A stretch of 64,000 nucleotides of DNA from Melioribacter sp051488685. GTDB lineage: Bacteria; Bacteroidota; Ignavibacteria; Ignavibacteriales; Melioribacteraceae. The position numbers and the translations under genes were made by a program. Each line of letters starts with the position of its first letter. The first letter of the stretch is position 1. The stretch covers positions 219,068 through 283,067 of the forward strand of contig NZ_JBPSEH010000005.1 of the NCBI RefSeq assembly GCF_051488685.1, written 5' to 3'. This document shows, in pieces, positions 54,358 through 62,380 of this stretch. A model generated the notes under the pieces. The model made no database searches and had not been told where the DNA came from. It saw nothing but the letters and a program-made list of their open reading frames with translations.

Positions 54358-55854
54358 ATGAGACCAATTCAGGAAATAATCAAAGCAAAACCATGGGTAG
54401 CATGGTTAATCTTTTTTGCAACCGTTGTTGTAGTATTTTTTATTGGACTTTTTGCTTCTTCTATAATCGAAAGGAGAAGCGAATCGTTCACTCTGCAAGT
54501 AGTAAAGCCGATAGCGGAGTGGGAGCCCCGCAATGAAGTATGGGGAGAAAATTACCCACGTGAATATGAAACTTATCTAAAGACACTCGATACAAATTTT
54601 GCCAGCAAATACGCCGGATCCGTTACGCGCGATTATCTCGAATTATCACCCGAGCTTGTAATTATGTGGGCGGGTTATAGTTTCTCAAAAGATTATGAAA
54701 CTCCAAGAGGACATGCCTACGCAATTAAAGATATTCGCAATACATTGCGTACCGGCGGTAATAAAGTCAGTCCGATGCCCTCGACTTGCTGGACATGTAA
54801 AAGTACTGATGTACCGCGTGTTATGGCAAGAGATGGAGTTGCCGAGTTTTATAAAGGGAGCTGGATCGAAAAAGGACATGAATTCGTAAATCCAATTGGT
54901 TGCCAGGATTGCCACGATCCAAAAACTATGGATTTAAGAATTACAAGACCAGCTCTTATCGAAGCTTTCCAACGCCAGGGCAAAGACATCAAAAGCTTTA
55001 GTCACAACGAGATGCGTTCGCTTGTGTGCGCTCAATGTCATGTTGAATACTATTTTGACAAAACAAAAGTGGAAGGCGCACAGTATCTGACATTTCCGTG
55101 GGATAAAGGATTCAGTGTGGACGATATGGAAAAATACTATGATGAAATCGAATTTTCCGACTGGACACATGCACTTAGTAAGGCACCGATGTTGAAAGCA
55201 CAACACCCCGATTACGAGCTTTATATGACAGGTATTCATGCCGAAAGAGGTGTTTCATGCGCCGATTGCCATATGCCTTACAAAACCGAAGGAGGAGTTA
55301 AATTTACAGACCACCACATTCAAAGTCCTTTAAACAATGTGGAAAATTCCTGTCAGGTATGCCACAGGGAAAAAACCGAAAGTTTGATTAAAAATGTTTA
55401 CGACCGCCAGGACAGAATTCACGAATTAAGAAGATATGCCGAGAAAGCCCTTGCAGCTGCACACATTGAGGCTAAAATTGCATGGGATAACGGAGCAACC
55501 GAATCGGAAATGAAGAAGGCTCTCAAACTTATCAGGCACGCACAATGGAGATGGGACTGGACTGCAGCTGCAAACGCAATGGGTTTCCATTCGCCTGTTG
55601 AAGCACTAAGAGTTCTTGGGACTGCAATTCAAAAAGCCGAAGAAGCTCGCAGAGAAATTGCTGCTGTTCTGATTAAACACGGCGTGAACTATCCGGTTGA
55701 ATTACCCGACATCTCAACAAAAGAAAAAGCACAAAAATATATCGGTCTCGACATCAATGCACTCGAAGCAGACAAAAAAGAATTTCTGAAAACCACAGCA
55801 GTTAAGTGGGATAGCGAAGCTAAAAAACGACAGGGAACTTTAAAGAAATACTAA
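54358..55854 (+). CDS. nrfA: Ammonia-forming cytochrome c nitrite reductase NrfA
   Basis: Reduces nitrite to ammonium by six electrons in the periplasm. The 498 aa protein has an N-terminal membrane or signal helix, the catalytic haem motif CWTCK and four CxxCH motifs (CQDCH, CAQCH, CADCH, CQVCH). Active-site context is well kept: HNEMRSLVCAQCHVEYYF and GIHAERGVSCADCHMPY. Length is typical. A hairpin terminator follows the stop. It can also reduce NO and hydroxylamine. Confidence 0.96.
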   Translation: MRPIQEIIKAKPWVAWLIFFATVVVVFFIGLFASSIIERRSESFTLQVVKPIAEWEPRNEVWGENYPREYETYLKTLDTNFASKYAGSVTRDYLELSPELVIMWAGYSFSKDYETPRGHAYAIKDIRNTLRTGGNKVSPMPSTCWTCKSTDVPRVMARDGVAEFYKGSWIEKGHEFVNPIGCQDCHDPKTMDLRITRPALIEAFQRQGKDIKSFSHNEMRSLVCAQCHVEYYFDKTKVEGAQYLTFPWDKGFSVDDMEKYYDEIEFSDWTHALSKAPMLKAQHPDYELYMTGIHAERGVSCADCHMPYKTEGGVKFTDHHIQSPLNNVENSCQVCHREKTESLIKNVYDRQDRIHELRRYAEKALAAAHIEAKIAWDNGATESEMKKALKLIRHAQWRWDWTAAANAMGFHSPVEALRVLGTAIQKAEEARREIAAVLIKHGVNYPVELPDISTKEKAQKYIGLDINALEADKKEFLKTTAVKWDSEAKKRQGTLKKY

Positions 55855-55860
55855 TTTATG

Positions 55861-55884
55861 AAGAGCGGACTTATCCGCTCTTTT
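55861..55884 (+). terminator. Rho-independent terminator after nrfA
   Basis: AAGAGCGGA (55861-55869) and TCCGCTCTT (55874-55882) form a nine-pair stem with a four-base loop, running into TTTT. It starts six bases after the nrfA stop. It overlaps an ATG at 55858 that would otherwise extend the porin frame, showing that this ATG is not the real start. Confidence 0.85.
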
Positions 55885-55914
55885 ATCAATTCATCAAAAT
55901 TGAGGAGCATTAAC

Positions 55915-57117
55915 ATGAAAAAAATTCTATCACTACTTCTTGCGCTTCCTATCATCCTAAATGCTCAAAGTATTTACAAACTCGATTTCCAGTTACGTCC
56001 ACGCTTTGAAATTGACAACAAAGATTTCAATTCGTCTACAAATCCAAATACTTTTACAGCATTGAGAACGCGACTTGGACTGAAATTCAATGTTTCCAAG
56101 GACATGAGTGCTTACATTCAATTGCAAGACTCCAGAATTTTTGGAGAAGAAATCTCAACATTGAGTAATTCAAACAATCTTGATCTTCACCAAGCTTATT
56201 TCAAAATTAATAACTTTTTCGATTTACCGGTTGACATTAAAGTCGGCAGAATGGAATTAAAATATGGCTCGGAAAGATTTTTAGGACCTGTCGACTGGCA
56301 TAATGTTGGTCGTTCGTTTGACGGCGGCGTATTAACCTTCAAAAGCTCTCTACTTAATGCAGATTTAATAGCTGTAAGAGAGTTCGAGAAATTCAACGTA
56401 GGCGACTCTCTTGATCAGAATATTTATGCATTGATGACCGATTTGTTTCTTTTCGAATCGTACAAAATTCAACCCTTTGTGATCTGGCAGAGAGTTAATC
56501 CAACAAATTATCTCGACAGGGCAACTCTTGGATTCTATATTGCTGGTAACCTGAAAAATTTTCAACATGAAATTGATTTCGGATTCCAGACAGGCTCTGC
56601 ACTTGTAAACGGCAGAGAACAAGATCTTAATGCGATGACTTTTTCGATCAACACGAATTATAATTTTAGTCATTCATTAAAACCATCTCTCGGATTTCAA
56701 TTAGACTATGCAAGTGGAGACGACAATCCTCTCGACAACGAATACAAAGCGTATACCTCAGTCTATCCAACCGGACATAAATTTTTCGGTTTCATGGACT
56801 ACTTTGTCAACCTGAACAACGATACATATAATCTTGGAATACTTGATATAGCAGTTAAATGTAGCATCCAACCAATAAGGGCTCTAAGCATTGCCTTTAA
56901 TTACCACATTTTTCGCTCTGTCGAAGATTATGTTTATTCGGGCGGGACTTCCAACGAATTCGGTTCTGAAGCAGATTTGACGTTTAATTATAAATACAAT
57001 GAATATGTCGATTTTCAGGCAGGTGCTTCTCTGTTTAATCCTAGCAAGATATTCGAAAGATTGCGTGGCAATGATTTATCTTCGTGGTATTATCTAATGG
57101 CTACTGTTAATTTATAA
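55915..57117 (+). CDS. Outer-membrane porin (alginate-export-like family)
   Basis: A beta-barrel of 400 aa: signal peptide (KKILSLLLALPIILNAQS) followed by alternating strands such as RPRFEIDNKDF and ALRTRLGLKFN, ending with SSWYYLMATVNL, whose aromatic-rich end suits an outer-membrane protein. The family (alginate export / Porin_10-like) forms channels for anions or sugars. Behind nrfA it may let nitrite or related anions in, an inference from position. The ATG at 55915 was chosen because GAGGAG is upstream and the signal peptide starts there; the terminator lies between it and nrfA, so it may have its own promoter. Confidence 0.75.
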   Translation: MKKILSLLLALPIILNAQSIYKLDFQLRPRFEIDNKDFNSSTNPNTFTALRTRLGLKFNVSKDMSAYIQLQDSRIFGEEISTLSNSNNLDLHQAYFKINNFFDLPVDIKVGRMELKYGSERFLGPVDWHNVGRSFDGGVLTFKSSLLNADLIAVREFEKFNVGDSLDQNIYALMTDLFLFESYKIQPFVIWQRVNPTNYLDRATLGFYIAGNLKNFQHEIDFGFQTGSALVNGREQDLNAMTFSINTNYNFSHSLKPSLGFQLDYASGDDNPLDNEYKAYTSVYPTGHKFFGFMDYFVNLNNDTYNLGILDIAVKCSIQPIRALSIAFNYHIFRSVEDYVYSGGTSNEFGSEADLTFNYKYNEYVDFQAGASLFNPSKIFERLRGNDLSSWYYLMATVNL

Positions 57118-57131
57118 TTTCATTTTTAAGA

Positions 57132-57160
57132 CCGCCGGAATGTTCACTTCAACCCGGCGG
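57132..57160. terminator. Bidirectional hairpin between converging genes
   Basis: CCGCCGG at 57132-57138 pairs with CCGGCGG at 57154-57160. The stem lies 15 bases after the porin stop and covers the last codons of the converging hydrolase gene. On the plus strand an A/T-rich stretch with TTTTTTT follows some bases later. It may end both transcripts. Confidence 0.6.
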
Positions 57161-58571
57161 ATTGATTTACAGTTTTTTTAATCCAATCTTTTATCATCTC
57201 AAGCGCGGGCATATAAATTGTCTCTTCTATAGAACCATATTCAAGTGGCAGACCAGTTATCGATTTTTGAAAAAGATGATTCAAATCGTCGCACACGACG
57301 GTTTTAAATTGTTTATTGCCAGCAGCTTCCAGCGCTTTTATTAGTGCCGTCATATTTTCTCTTGCAGGAACTTGAAGGTCTTTACTGCCCCAAAGTGCAA
57401 GAATAGGAATCTTTACATTTTCAAGTGCCCACGCTGGATCGTATTTTAAGAAAAACCTGAACCAGGGACTCAAATAGTTCTTTGCTTTTCGATCAAATTC
57501 GTCGAAACTGTATTCGGGTTTCTTTTTCACCTCTTCCGGCAACGCTTCAATCTCTTTCTGGTATAATTCCTTCAATTTATTGTAAACAACTAAGCTGTCT
57601 GAGTTATTAGTAATAATTTCAAAAACAATTTTCATTTCTGAAACTGTGCGGGAAATTGTAAGACTGTCGATACCCTGGGTTTTCATTATTAATTCAGTTT
57701 GAAGCGGAATCAAATCCTTACCCGGAATTCCAGGAGGAGCGAGCAGCACAAGAAATTTGACATCATCAGAAGAAGCAGCAACCATTGGAGCAATTAAACC
57801 TCCTTCGCTGTGACCAACCAATCCGATCTTTTCGTGGTCAATTTCGTTCCTTGTTTTGAGATATTCGACTGCAGCAACTGCATCTTTCATAAAATCTTCA
57901 GTTGTAGCTGTGTAAAAATTACCACCGGATTTATTCACGCCGCGATCGTCATATCTCAATGCTGCAATACCATTTCGTGTAAGATAATCGGCAATAATTA
58001 AAAAAGGTTTATGACTGAAAATTGTTTCGTCTCTGTCCTGCGGTCCGGAACCGGAAATTAAAACAATCGCAGGGAATTTACCTTTTCCGGAAGGCAATGT
58101 TAATGTTCCTACTAATTTAATATCGTCGTAAGGGTTTAAAAATGTTACTTCCTCTTCAATATAAGGAAATGGTCTTTCAGGATTCTGTGGTCGTCTTAAT
58201 TCGGCTATTCCTTCAGTTTTTTCAAGTATCAAGGGAAGATTATAACCAGACTGACTGAAAATTCCTGTTATTTTTTTTCCTTCTTTTTCGAATGCCCCTT
58301 TGAACGACGCACCTATTGATGCAACCGAAAATTTAAGACTATCGCTGCTTATGTATATTTCTGTAACCTGCATATTTACCACGCCCTGATTTGGGCTATC
58401 CAGATGTGCAGCAAGCTTTCCTTCTTTGGTTGCAAAAATTTTCAGGACTACGTTAAGAGCTGTTTGACCGAAATTCAGTTTACCCTGCCAGTACGAATCA
58501 TAATTGATATTTTCGAATTGTGCATTTAATCCGCAATAGCACATCATCAATGCAAATAATATTTTTTTCAT
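57144..58571 (-). CDS. Secreted alpha/beta hydrolase with N-terminal beta domain
   Basis: A periplasmic hydrolase of 475 aa. The signal peptide ends YCGLNAQ. About 100 residues of a lipocalin- or DUF3887-like beta domain follow, then an alpha/beta hydrolase with the oxyanion segment ISGSGPQDRDE, the nucleophile elbow GHSEGG, an Asp in ALWGSKDLQVP and a His in DDLNHLFQ. The pattern is common for peptidase S9-like or acyl esterase-like enzymes. The substrate is unknown. Confidence 0.8.
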   Translation of the reverse strand: MKKILFALMMCYCGLNAQFENINYDSYWQGKLNFGQTALNVVLKIFATKEGKLAAHLDSPNQGVVNMQVTEIYISSDSLKFSVASIGASFKGAFEKEGKKITGIFSQSGYNLPLILEKTEGIAELRRPQNPERPFPYIEEEVTFLNPYDDIKLVGTLTLPSGKGKFPAIVLISGSGPQDRDETIFSHKPFLIIADYLTRNGIAALRYDDRGVNKSGGNFYTATTEDFMKDAVAAVEYLKTRNEIDHEKIGLVGHSEGGLIAPMVAASSDDVKFLVLLAPPGIPGKDLIPLQTELIMKTQGIDSLTISRTVSEMKIVFEIITNNSDSLVVYNKLKELYQKEIEALPEEVKKKPEYSFDEFDRKAKNYLSPWFRFFLKYDPAWALENVKIPILALWGSKDLQVPARENMTALIKALEAAGNKQFKTVVCDDLNHLFQKSITGLPLEYGSIEETIYMPALEMIKDWIKKTVNQSAGLK

Positions 58572-58579
58572 AAACCCTT

Positions 58580-58777
58580 CTATTTTTCTGTTTTTGTATC
58601 AGTAATTGCTTCATTATTATTGCTAATTTCCTTAAGACGATTATTCTTTCGTAATGCTTCTTTCAGAAGAAATTCAATTTGTGCATTGATGCTTCTTAAA
58701 TCGTCTGCCGCCCATTTTTCTAAAGCTTCATAAATTTTTTCGTCTATACGAAGTAAAAATTTCTTTTTGTCTGCCAT
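58580..58777 (-). CDS. Small ribbon-helix-helix DNA-binding protein (Arc-like)
   Basis: A 65 aa protein starting ADKKKFLLRIDEKIYEALEK after Met, with the RHH beta strand KFLLRID and helix NAQIEFLLKEALRKN. Arc-type proteins bind DNA as dimers. I chose ATG 58777, one base after the preceding stop; an upstream ATG at 58801 would add eight residues that do not fit the family. It is the third gene of an SPFH operon and may be an autoregulator. The stop codon is TAG. Confidence 0.75.
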   Translation of the reverse strand: MADKKKFLLRIDEKIYEALEKWAADDLRSINAQIEFLLKEALRKNNRLKEISNNNEAITDTKTEK

Positions 58778-58778
58778 A

Positions 58779-59285
58779 TTAAAAATTACTTTTAAATGCA
58801 TGAATTAGATAAACAGGAAATGCTACAACCCACGGATTCTTATTAATCTTTTCGCTTGCATTTGTAATTATTATATCAATGCTCTTGCTTTTAAGACTAA
58901 TGTTTTGTTTATATAAAACCAATTTGTCATTACCATAAAACAGTTCATCATACTTTTTGAATGGATTCAATGCGATAGAAAAGTGAAGACCCATTGGTAA
59001 TTTGAGAGTACCTTTATTCTTAAAAAATTCTTTATAAAAAAAAGCCGTTGGCAAATCAAAGCCATATGGTCGAATAGAGATGTCACTTTTCCAGATACTT
59101 TCCCTGTAAAACTCCCACTCGCCCCATTTTCCTTCTAACAGAAAATTGTTCTTAAGAAAACCCGTTCTTTTGAGCCCTGCTATTAATTCTTCTTCAAGTT
59201 TAATTTCAAGATTTCTATTAATAACCGACTGCTGATTAACGGTAAAGCGCATTCCTTTTTCAAATTTATATTCTTTTTTCGTCAT
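58779..59285 (-). CDS. Hypothetical protein of the SPFH operon
   Basis: A 168 aa protein without signal peptide or clear membrane helix; a mildly hydrophobic C-terminal stretch (NPWVVAFPVYLIHAF) might associate with membranes. It is rich in Lys, Phe and Leu. I do not recognise a domain. It lies between the SPFH gene (six bases) and the RHH gene (one base after its stop), so the three are probably co-expressed. It is not clearly a toxin, although a small gene next to an RHH gene raises that question. Confidence 0.6.
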   Translation of the reverse strand: MTKKEYKFEKGMRFTVNQQSVINRNLEIKLEEELIAGLKRTGFLKNNFLLEGKWGEWEFYRESIWKSDISIRPYGFDLPTAFFYKEFFKNKGTLKLPMGLHFSIALNPFKKYDELFYGNDKLVLYKQNISLKSKSIDIIITNASEKINKNPWVVAFPVYLIHAFKSNF

Positions 59286-59291
59286 AATTTT

Positions 59292-60167
59292 TTATTGATA
59301 GAGTGTTCCCGTATTAATGACAGGTTGAGCCTGCACTTCTGATACAAGGGCTACCATCAAATTGTTAACCATTGTTGCTTTTTTATCTTCGTCGAGTTGT
59401 ACTATCTGTTGCTGGCTCAGAGTTTTAAGAGCCATATCGACCATACCGACGGCACCTTCGACAATTTTCTGGCGAGCTGCAACAACTGCTTGAGCCTGCT
59501 GACGGCGGAGCATTGCCTGTGCAATTTCAGGTGCATATGCCAGGTGGCTTATTCGTGCTTCGAGAATTTCTACCCCCGCAATTTCGAGTCGCTGTTGTAT
59601 ATGAGTCTTTAATCGTTCGGAAATTTCGTTTTGACTCGTGCGCAAGGACATTATATTTTCATCGCCGCTGTCGTATGAATATTCGGTTGCCAGAGTTCTT
59701 ATGGCGGTCTCGCTCTGTATTGCAACGAATTGTTCGTAATTCTGGACGTCGAAAATGGCGCGTGCCGAGTCGACAACCCGCCATACAATTACCGCTGCAA
59801 TTTCAATTGGATTTCCGTCGAGGTCATTCACTTTTATAACGTCGCTGTTAAAATTGTGAATCCTCAGCGATACTTTCTTTTTTACAGACAATGGATTTAC
59901 CCACCAGAAGCCCGAATTTTTTACTGTACCGGTATATTTCCCGAACAAAATCAGTACCTTCGATTCGTTCGGCTGAATAATAATAAATCCCAATGGATAA
60001 ATCACATCAACAATTGCCAACAAAATGAATGCTAAAAGTTTTTCTTCTTCTGGATGTCTGGCATAACTTCCAATTACTAACAAAGTAATTAACAATAAAG
60101 CCAGATAAATTAAAACCATTAAATAACCATTAATTTTAAATCCGTTTTTTTCGACTACTTTTTCCAT
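59292..60167 (-). CDS. SPFH-domain (stomatin/prohibitin-like) membrane protein
   Basis: A 291 aa protein with two N-terminal hydrophobic helices (about 14-33 and 42-62), then an SPFH/Band 7 domain from about residue 65 (ESKVLILFGKYTGTVKNSG) with ALxALxxE-like helices and EILEARISHLAYAPEIAQAML. The C-terminal QQAQAVVAARQKIVEGAV helix would form oligomers. Such proteins organise membrane microdomains and protect membrane proteases. It is divergent from the tetR remnant, sharing its promoter region. Confidence 0.88.
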   Translation of the reverse strand: MEKVVEKNGFKINGYLMVLIYLALLLITLLVIGSYARHPEEEKLLAFILLAIVDVIYPLGFIIIQPNESKVLILFGKYTGTVKNSGFWWVNPLSVKKKVSLRIHNFNSDVIKVNDLDGNPIEIAAVIVWRVVDSARAIFDVQNYEQFVAIQSETAIRTLATEYSYDSGDENIMSLRTSQNEISERLKTHIQQRLEIAGVEILEARISHLAYAPEIAQAMLRRQQAQAVVAARQKIVEGAVGMVDMALKTLSQQQIVQLDEDKKATMVNNLMVALVSEVQAQPVINTGTLYQ

Positions 60168-60182
60168 ATTCCCTCCTTAAAA

Positions 60183-60201
60183 TGATATCACAAAGATATC
60201 A
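60183..60201. promoter_or_regulatory. Inverted repeat in the SPFH/tetR divergent promoter
   Basis: TGATATC-ACAAA-GATATCA is a perfect 7+7 inverted repeat with a five-base centre, 16 bases upstream of the SPFH start codon. It could be an operator or an mRNA leader hairpin for the SPFH operon. Confidence 0.4.
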
Positions 60202-60246
60202 TATCAATATCTTGAAGTCAAATAAAAAATCATTATATTTATACTA

Positions 60247-60258
60247 ACGAACGTTCGT
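60247..60258. promoter_or_regulatory. Palindrome ACGAACGTTCGT, candidate TetR operator
   Basis: A perfect 12 bp palindrome with GAACGTTC core lies three bases before the ATG of the tetR gene. TetR regulators commonly bind such palindromes at their own promoters. It supports the idea that the neighbouring regulator was functional until recently. Confidence 0.55.
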
Positions 60259-60261
60259 ATT

Positions 60262-60846
60262 ATGAAAACACGCGAAAAAATAATTTCTGTATCATTAAAA
60301 TTGTTTTCTGATTATGGATTTGCTGCCACATCTGTCAGACAAATTGCAGCAGAAGCAGGCATAAGGTAGAGCTCCATTTATAACCATTTCCGCTCCAAAG
60401 ACGAAATATTAACCGAGCTAATTAAAAATTATTCTGCTCTCAATTCAGCAAGAGAAATACTCAATGAAGAACTGCTCGACAAATTATCTGAGCCTGTCGA
60501 TTTCTTTGTAGACTTTTCCGAAGAGCTGCTAAAGAAGTGGTCTTCGCCCGAAGAAGTACAATTTACACGGCTTATTCTCTCCGAACATTTCAGGAATATT
60601 GATGGACTGAAAATTTCAATATCAATTCTTTTCGAAGAGACAAGAAAAATAGTTAAATTAATTCTGACAGAAATGAAGAAGAACAATTTAATTGAAAACG
60701 AAGTTGAGCTGCTTACTGAAGAATATCTGACGCCTTTATTTTTCATTCGACTTGAAAAGATGACAGTGCTTCCTATCGACAAATCGATATTTGAGATGGC
60801 ACAGAAGCACTCGCGATTTTTCTGGCAGAATATAAAAAGGAGATAA
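60262..60846 (+). pseudogene. TetR-family regulator interrupted by an in-frame amber codon
   Basis: The frame from ATG 60262 to TAA 60846 encodes 194 codons and a typical TetR protein: KIISVSLKLFSDYGFAATSV and RQIAAEAGIR for the helix-turn-helix, then SSIYNHFRSKDEILTELI, and a ligand-binding C-terminal domain. Codon 36 (60367-60369) is TAG where homologues have Lys or a similar residue (AGIR-x-SSIYNHF). A single A-to-T change from AAG would explain it. There is no frameshift and the rest is intact. It is either a recent nonsense mutation or read through. Followed by a PLP enzyme gene after two bases. Confidence 0.8.
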
Positions 60847-60848
60847 GC

Positions 60849-61805
60849 TTGCTAAAGGAAATTCCATCGAAAGAAGATATTATTAACGCTGCAAATATAA
60901 TCAAGGAGAAAGCTCACCGGACTCCGATTCTTTCTTCTTCGGCTATAAATTCAATGTTCGCATGCACGATTTTATTCAAATGCGAAAATTTTCAGAAAGC
61001 TGGCGCCTTTAAATTTAGAGGTGCATATTACACTTTGAGATCATTAAACAGGGATGAATTAAAAAAGGGCGTAGCGACGCATTCTTCGGGCAATCACGCA
61101 GCAGCACTGGCTTTATCAGCCAAACTACTGAACAGCAAGGCATATATCGTTATGCCTGAAACGGCACCTCAAATAAAAAAGGATGCAGTGCGCTCATACA
61201 ATGCAGAAATTTACTTTTGTCAACCAACTCTCAAATCAAGAATTGAAAAAGTTGAGGAAGTAATCTCTAAAACTGGCGCAACATTAATCCATCCATACGA
61301 TAACTATTCGATAATAGCTGGACAAGCAACCTGCGCTTTCGAAGTATTTGACGAAGTAAAAGATGCAGATTATATAATTGCACCGGTAGGAGGTGGAGGC
61401 CTGTTAAGCGGCACATCACTTTCTGCAAAGTATTTCTCAAAGTCTACAAAAGTAATTGGAGCCGAGCCGGAAGGAGCCGACGATGCATTCCGTTCAATTC
61501 GAGATGGATTTATTCATCCGTCAGTTAATCCGAAAACAATTTGCGACGGCTTATTAACTCAACTGAGCGACAGGACTTTTAATATAATAAGAAATAATGT
61601 CGACAGGATATTCACCTGCAGCGATCAATCTGTAATAGAATCGATGAGACTAATCTGGGAAAGGATGAAAATAATAGTCGAACCTTCGGCTGCAATAACT
61701 CTTGCAGCGATACGGGAAAATCAAATGTTTTTCGAACGTAAAAAAGTGGTTTGCATTTTGTCGGGGGGCAATTTAGATCTGAATCGCCTCCCGTGGAATT
61801 CATAA
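60849..61805 (+). CDS. Threonine/serine dehydratase-like PLP enzyme
   Basis: A fold-type II PLP enzyme of 318 aa. The PLP lysine lies in GAFKFRGAY, the substrate loop in THSSGNHAAALAL and the phosphate-binding loop is VGGGGLLSG. The absence of a regulatory ACT domain suggests a catabolic threonine dehydratase or serine racemase rather than biosynthetic IlvA. The start is TTG at 60849 with GGAG seven bases upstream. It lies two bases after the tetR gene and may have been under its control. Confidence 0.85.
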   Translation: MLKEIPSKEDIINAANIIKEKAHRTPILSSSAINSMFACTILFKCENFQKAGAFKFRGAYYTLRSLNRDELKKGVATHSSGNHAAALALSAKLLNSKAYIVMPETAPQIKKDAVRSYNAEIYFCQPTLKSRIEKVEEVISKTGATLIHPYDNYSIIAGQATCAFEVFDEVKDADYIIAPVGGGGLLSGTSLSAKYFSKSTKVIGAEPEGADDAFRSIRDGFIHPSVNPKTICDGLLTQLSDRTFNIIRNNVDRIFTCSDQSVIESMRLIWERMKIIVEPSAAITLAAIRENQMFFERKKVVCILSGGNLDLNRLPWNS

Positions 61806-61807
61806 TT

Positions 61808-62329
61808 TTATTTCTTGTTCATAAATTCGATAATTGCCTTACAAAATGCAGGGAGGTCGTCCGGCCTTCGGCTCGATATCATATTTCTGTCAACCACAAC
61901 CGGCTCGTCGACCCAGATAGCGCCTGCATTTTCAAGATCGTCTTTAATACCGACGGTAGAAGTGCATCTAAAACCCTTCATAATTTTTGCAGAAATTGGA
62001 ATCCAGCCGGCATGACAGATATGCGCCACAAGTTTTCCCTTTTGATGAAAATGTTGCGTTAAACTAATCACTTTTTCTACACGCCTCAGTTTATCTGGTG
62101 CAAAACCACCTGGAATGATCAGTCCGTCAAAATCGGTTTCTTCAACATCGTAGTAAGATACGTCAGCTTTGCACGGATAACCGTTTTTGCCTCGGTACGT
62201 TTTACCAGCTTCTGGCCCTGCCACAACCACTTCTGCACCTTCTTCTATCATCCGAAGTTTTGGATACCACAATTCGAGGTCTTCGTAAATATCATCGACA
62301 AACATTAAAATCTTTTTTCCTATCAACAT
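61808..62329 (-). CDS. DJ-1/PfpI-family protein
   Basis: A cytoplasmic glutamine-amidotransferase-fold protein of 173 aa. The nucleophile Cys lies in AHICHAGW, with a Glu in MFVDDIYEDLELWYPK and the loop IIPGGFAPDKLR. PfpI-type members act as proteases, deglycases or chaperones; here only the fold is certain. It converges with the dehydratase gene, with two bases between the stops. Confidence 0.88.
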   Translation of the reverse strand: MLIGKKILMFVDDIYEDLELWYPKLRMIEEGAEVVVAGPEAGKTYRGKNGYPCKADVSYYDVEETDFDGLIIPGGFAPDKLRRVEKVISLTQHFHQKGKLVAHICHAGWIPISAKIMKGFRCTSTVGIKDDLENAGAIWVDEPVVVDRNMISSRRPDDLPAFCKAIIEFMNKK

Positions 62330-62380
62330 AATTTTTCCTTTCGAATTATTATTGTTAAATCGCGCACAATTAATAAAAGT

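Noticed and set aside
55858..55914. Upstream ATG for the porin gene
   Set aside because: It lies at the base of the nrfA terminator hairpin and would put a hydrophilic stretch ahead of a clear signal peptide.
58580..59285. Toxin-antitoxin pair (RHH protein and 168-aa protein)
   Set aside because: The large protein matches no toxin I know, gene order is not typical and both are tied to the SPFH gene; left as an open question only.
60429..60782. Antisense frame of 117 codons opposite the tetR gene
   Set aside because: Ser- and Ile-rich shadow of the real TetR coding sequence; no domain and no ribosome-binding site.
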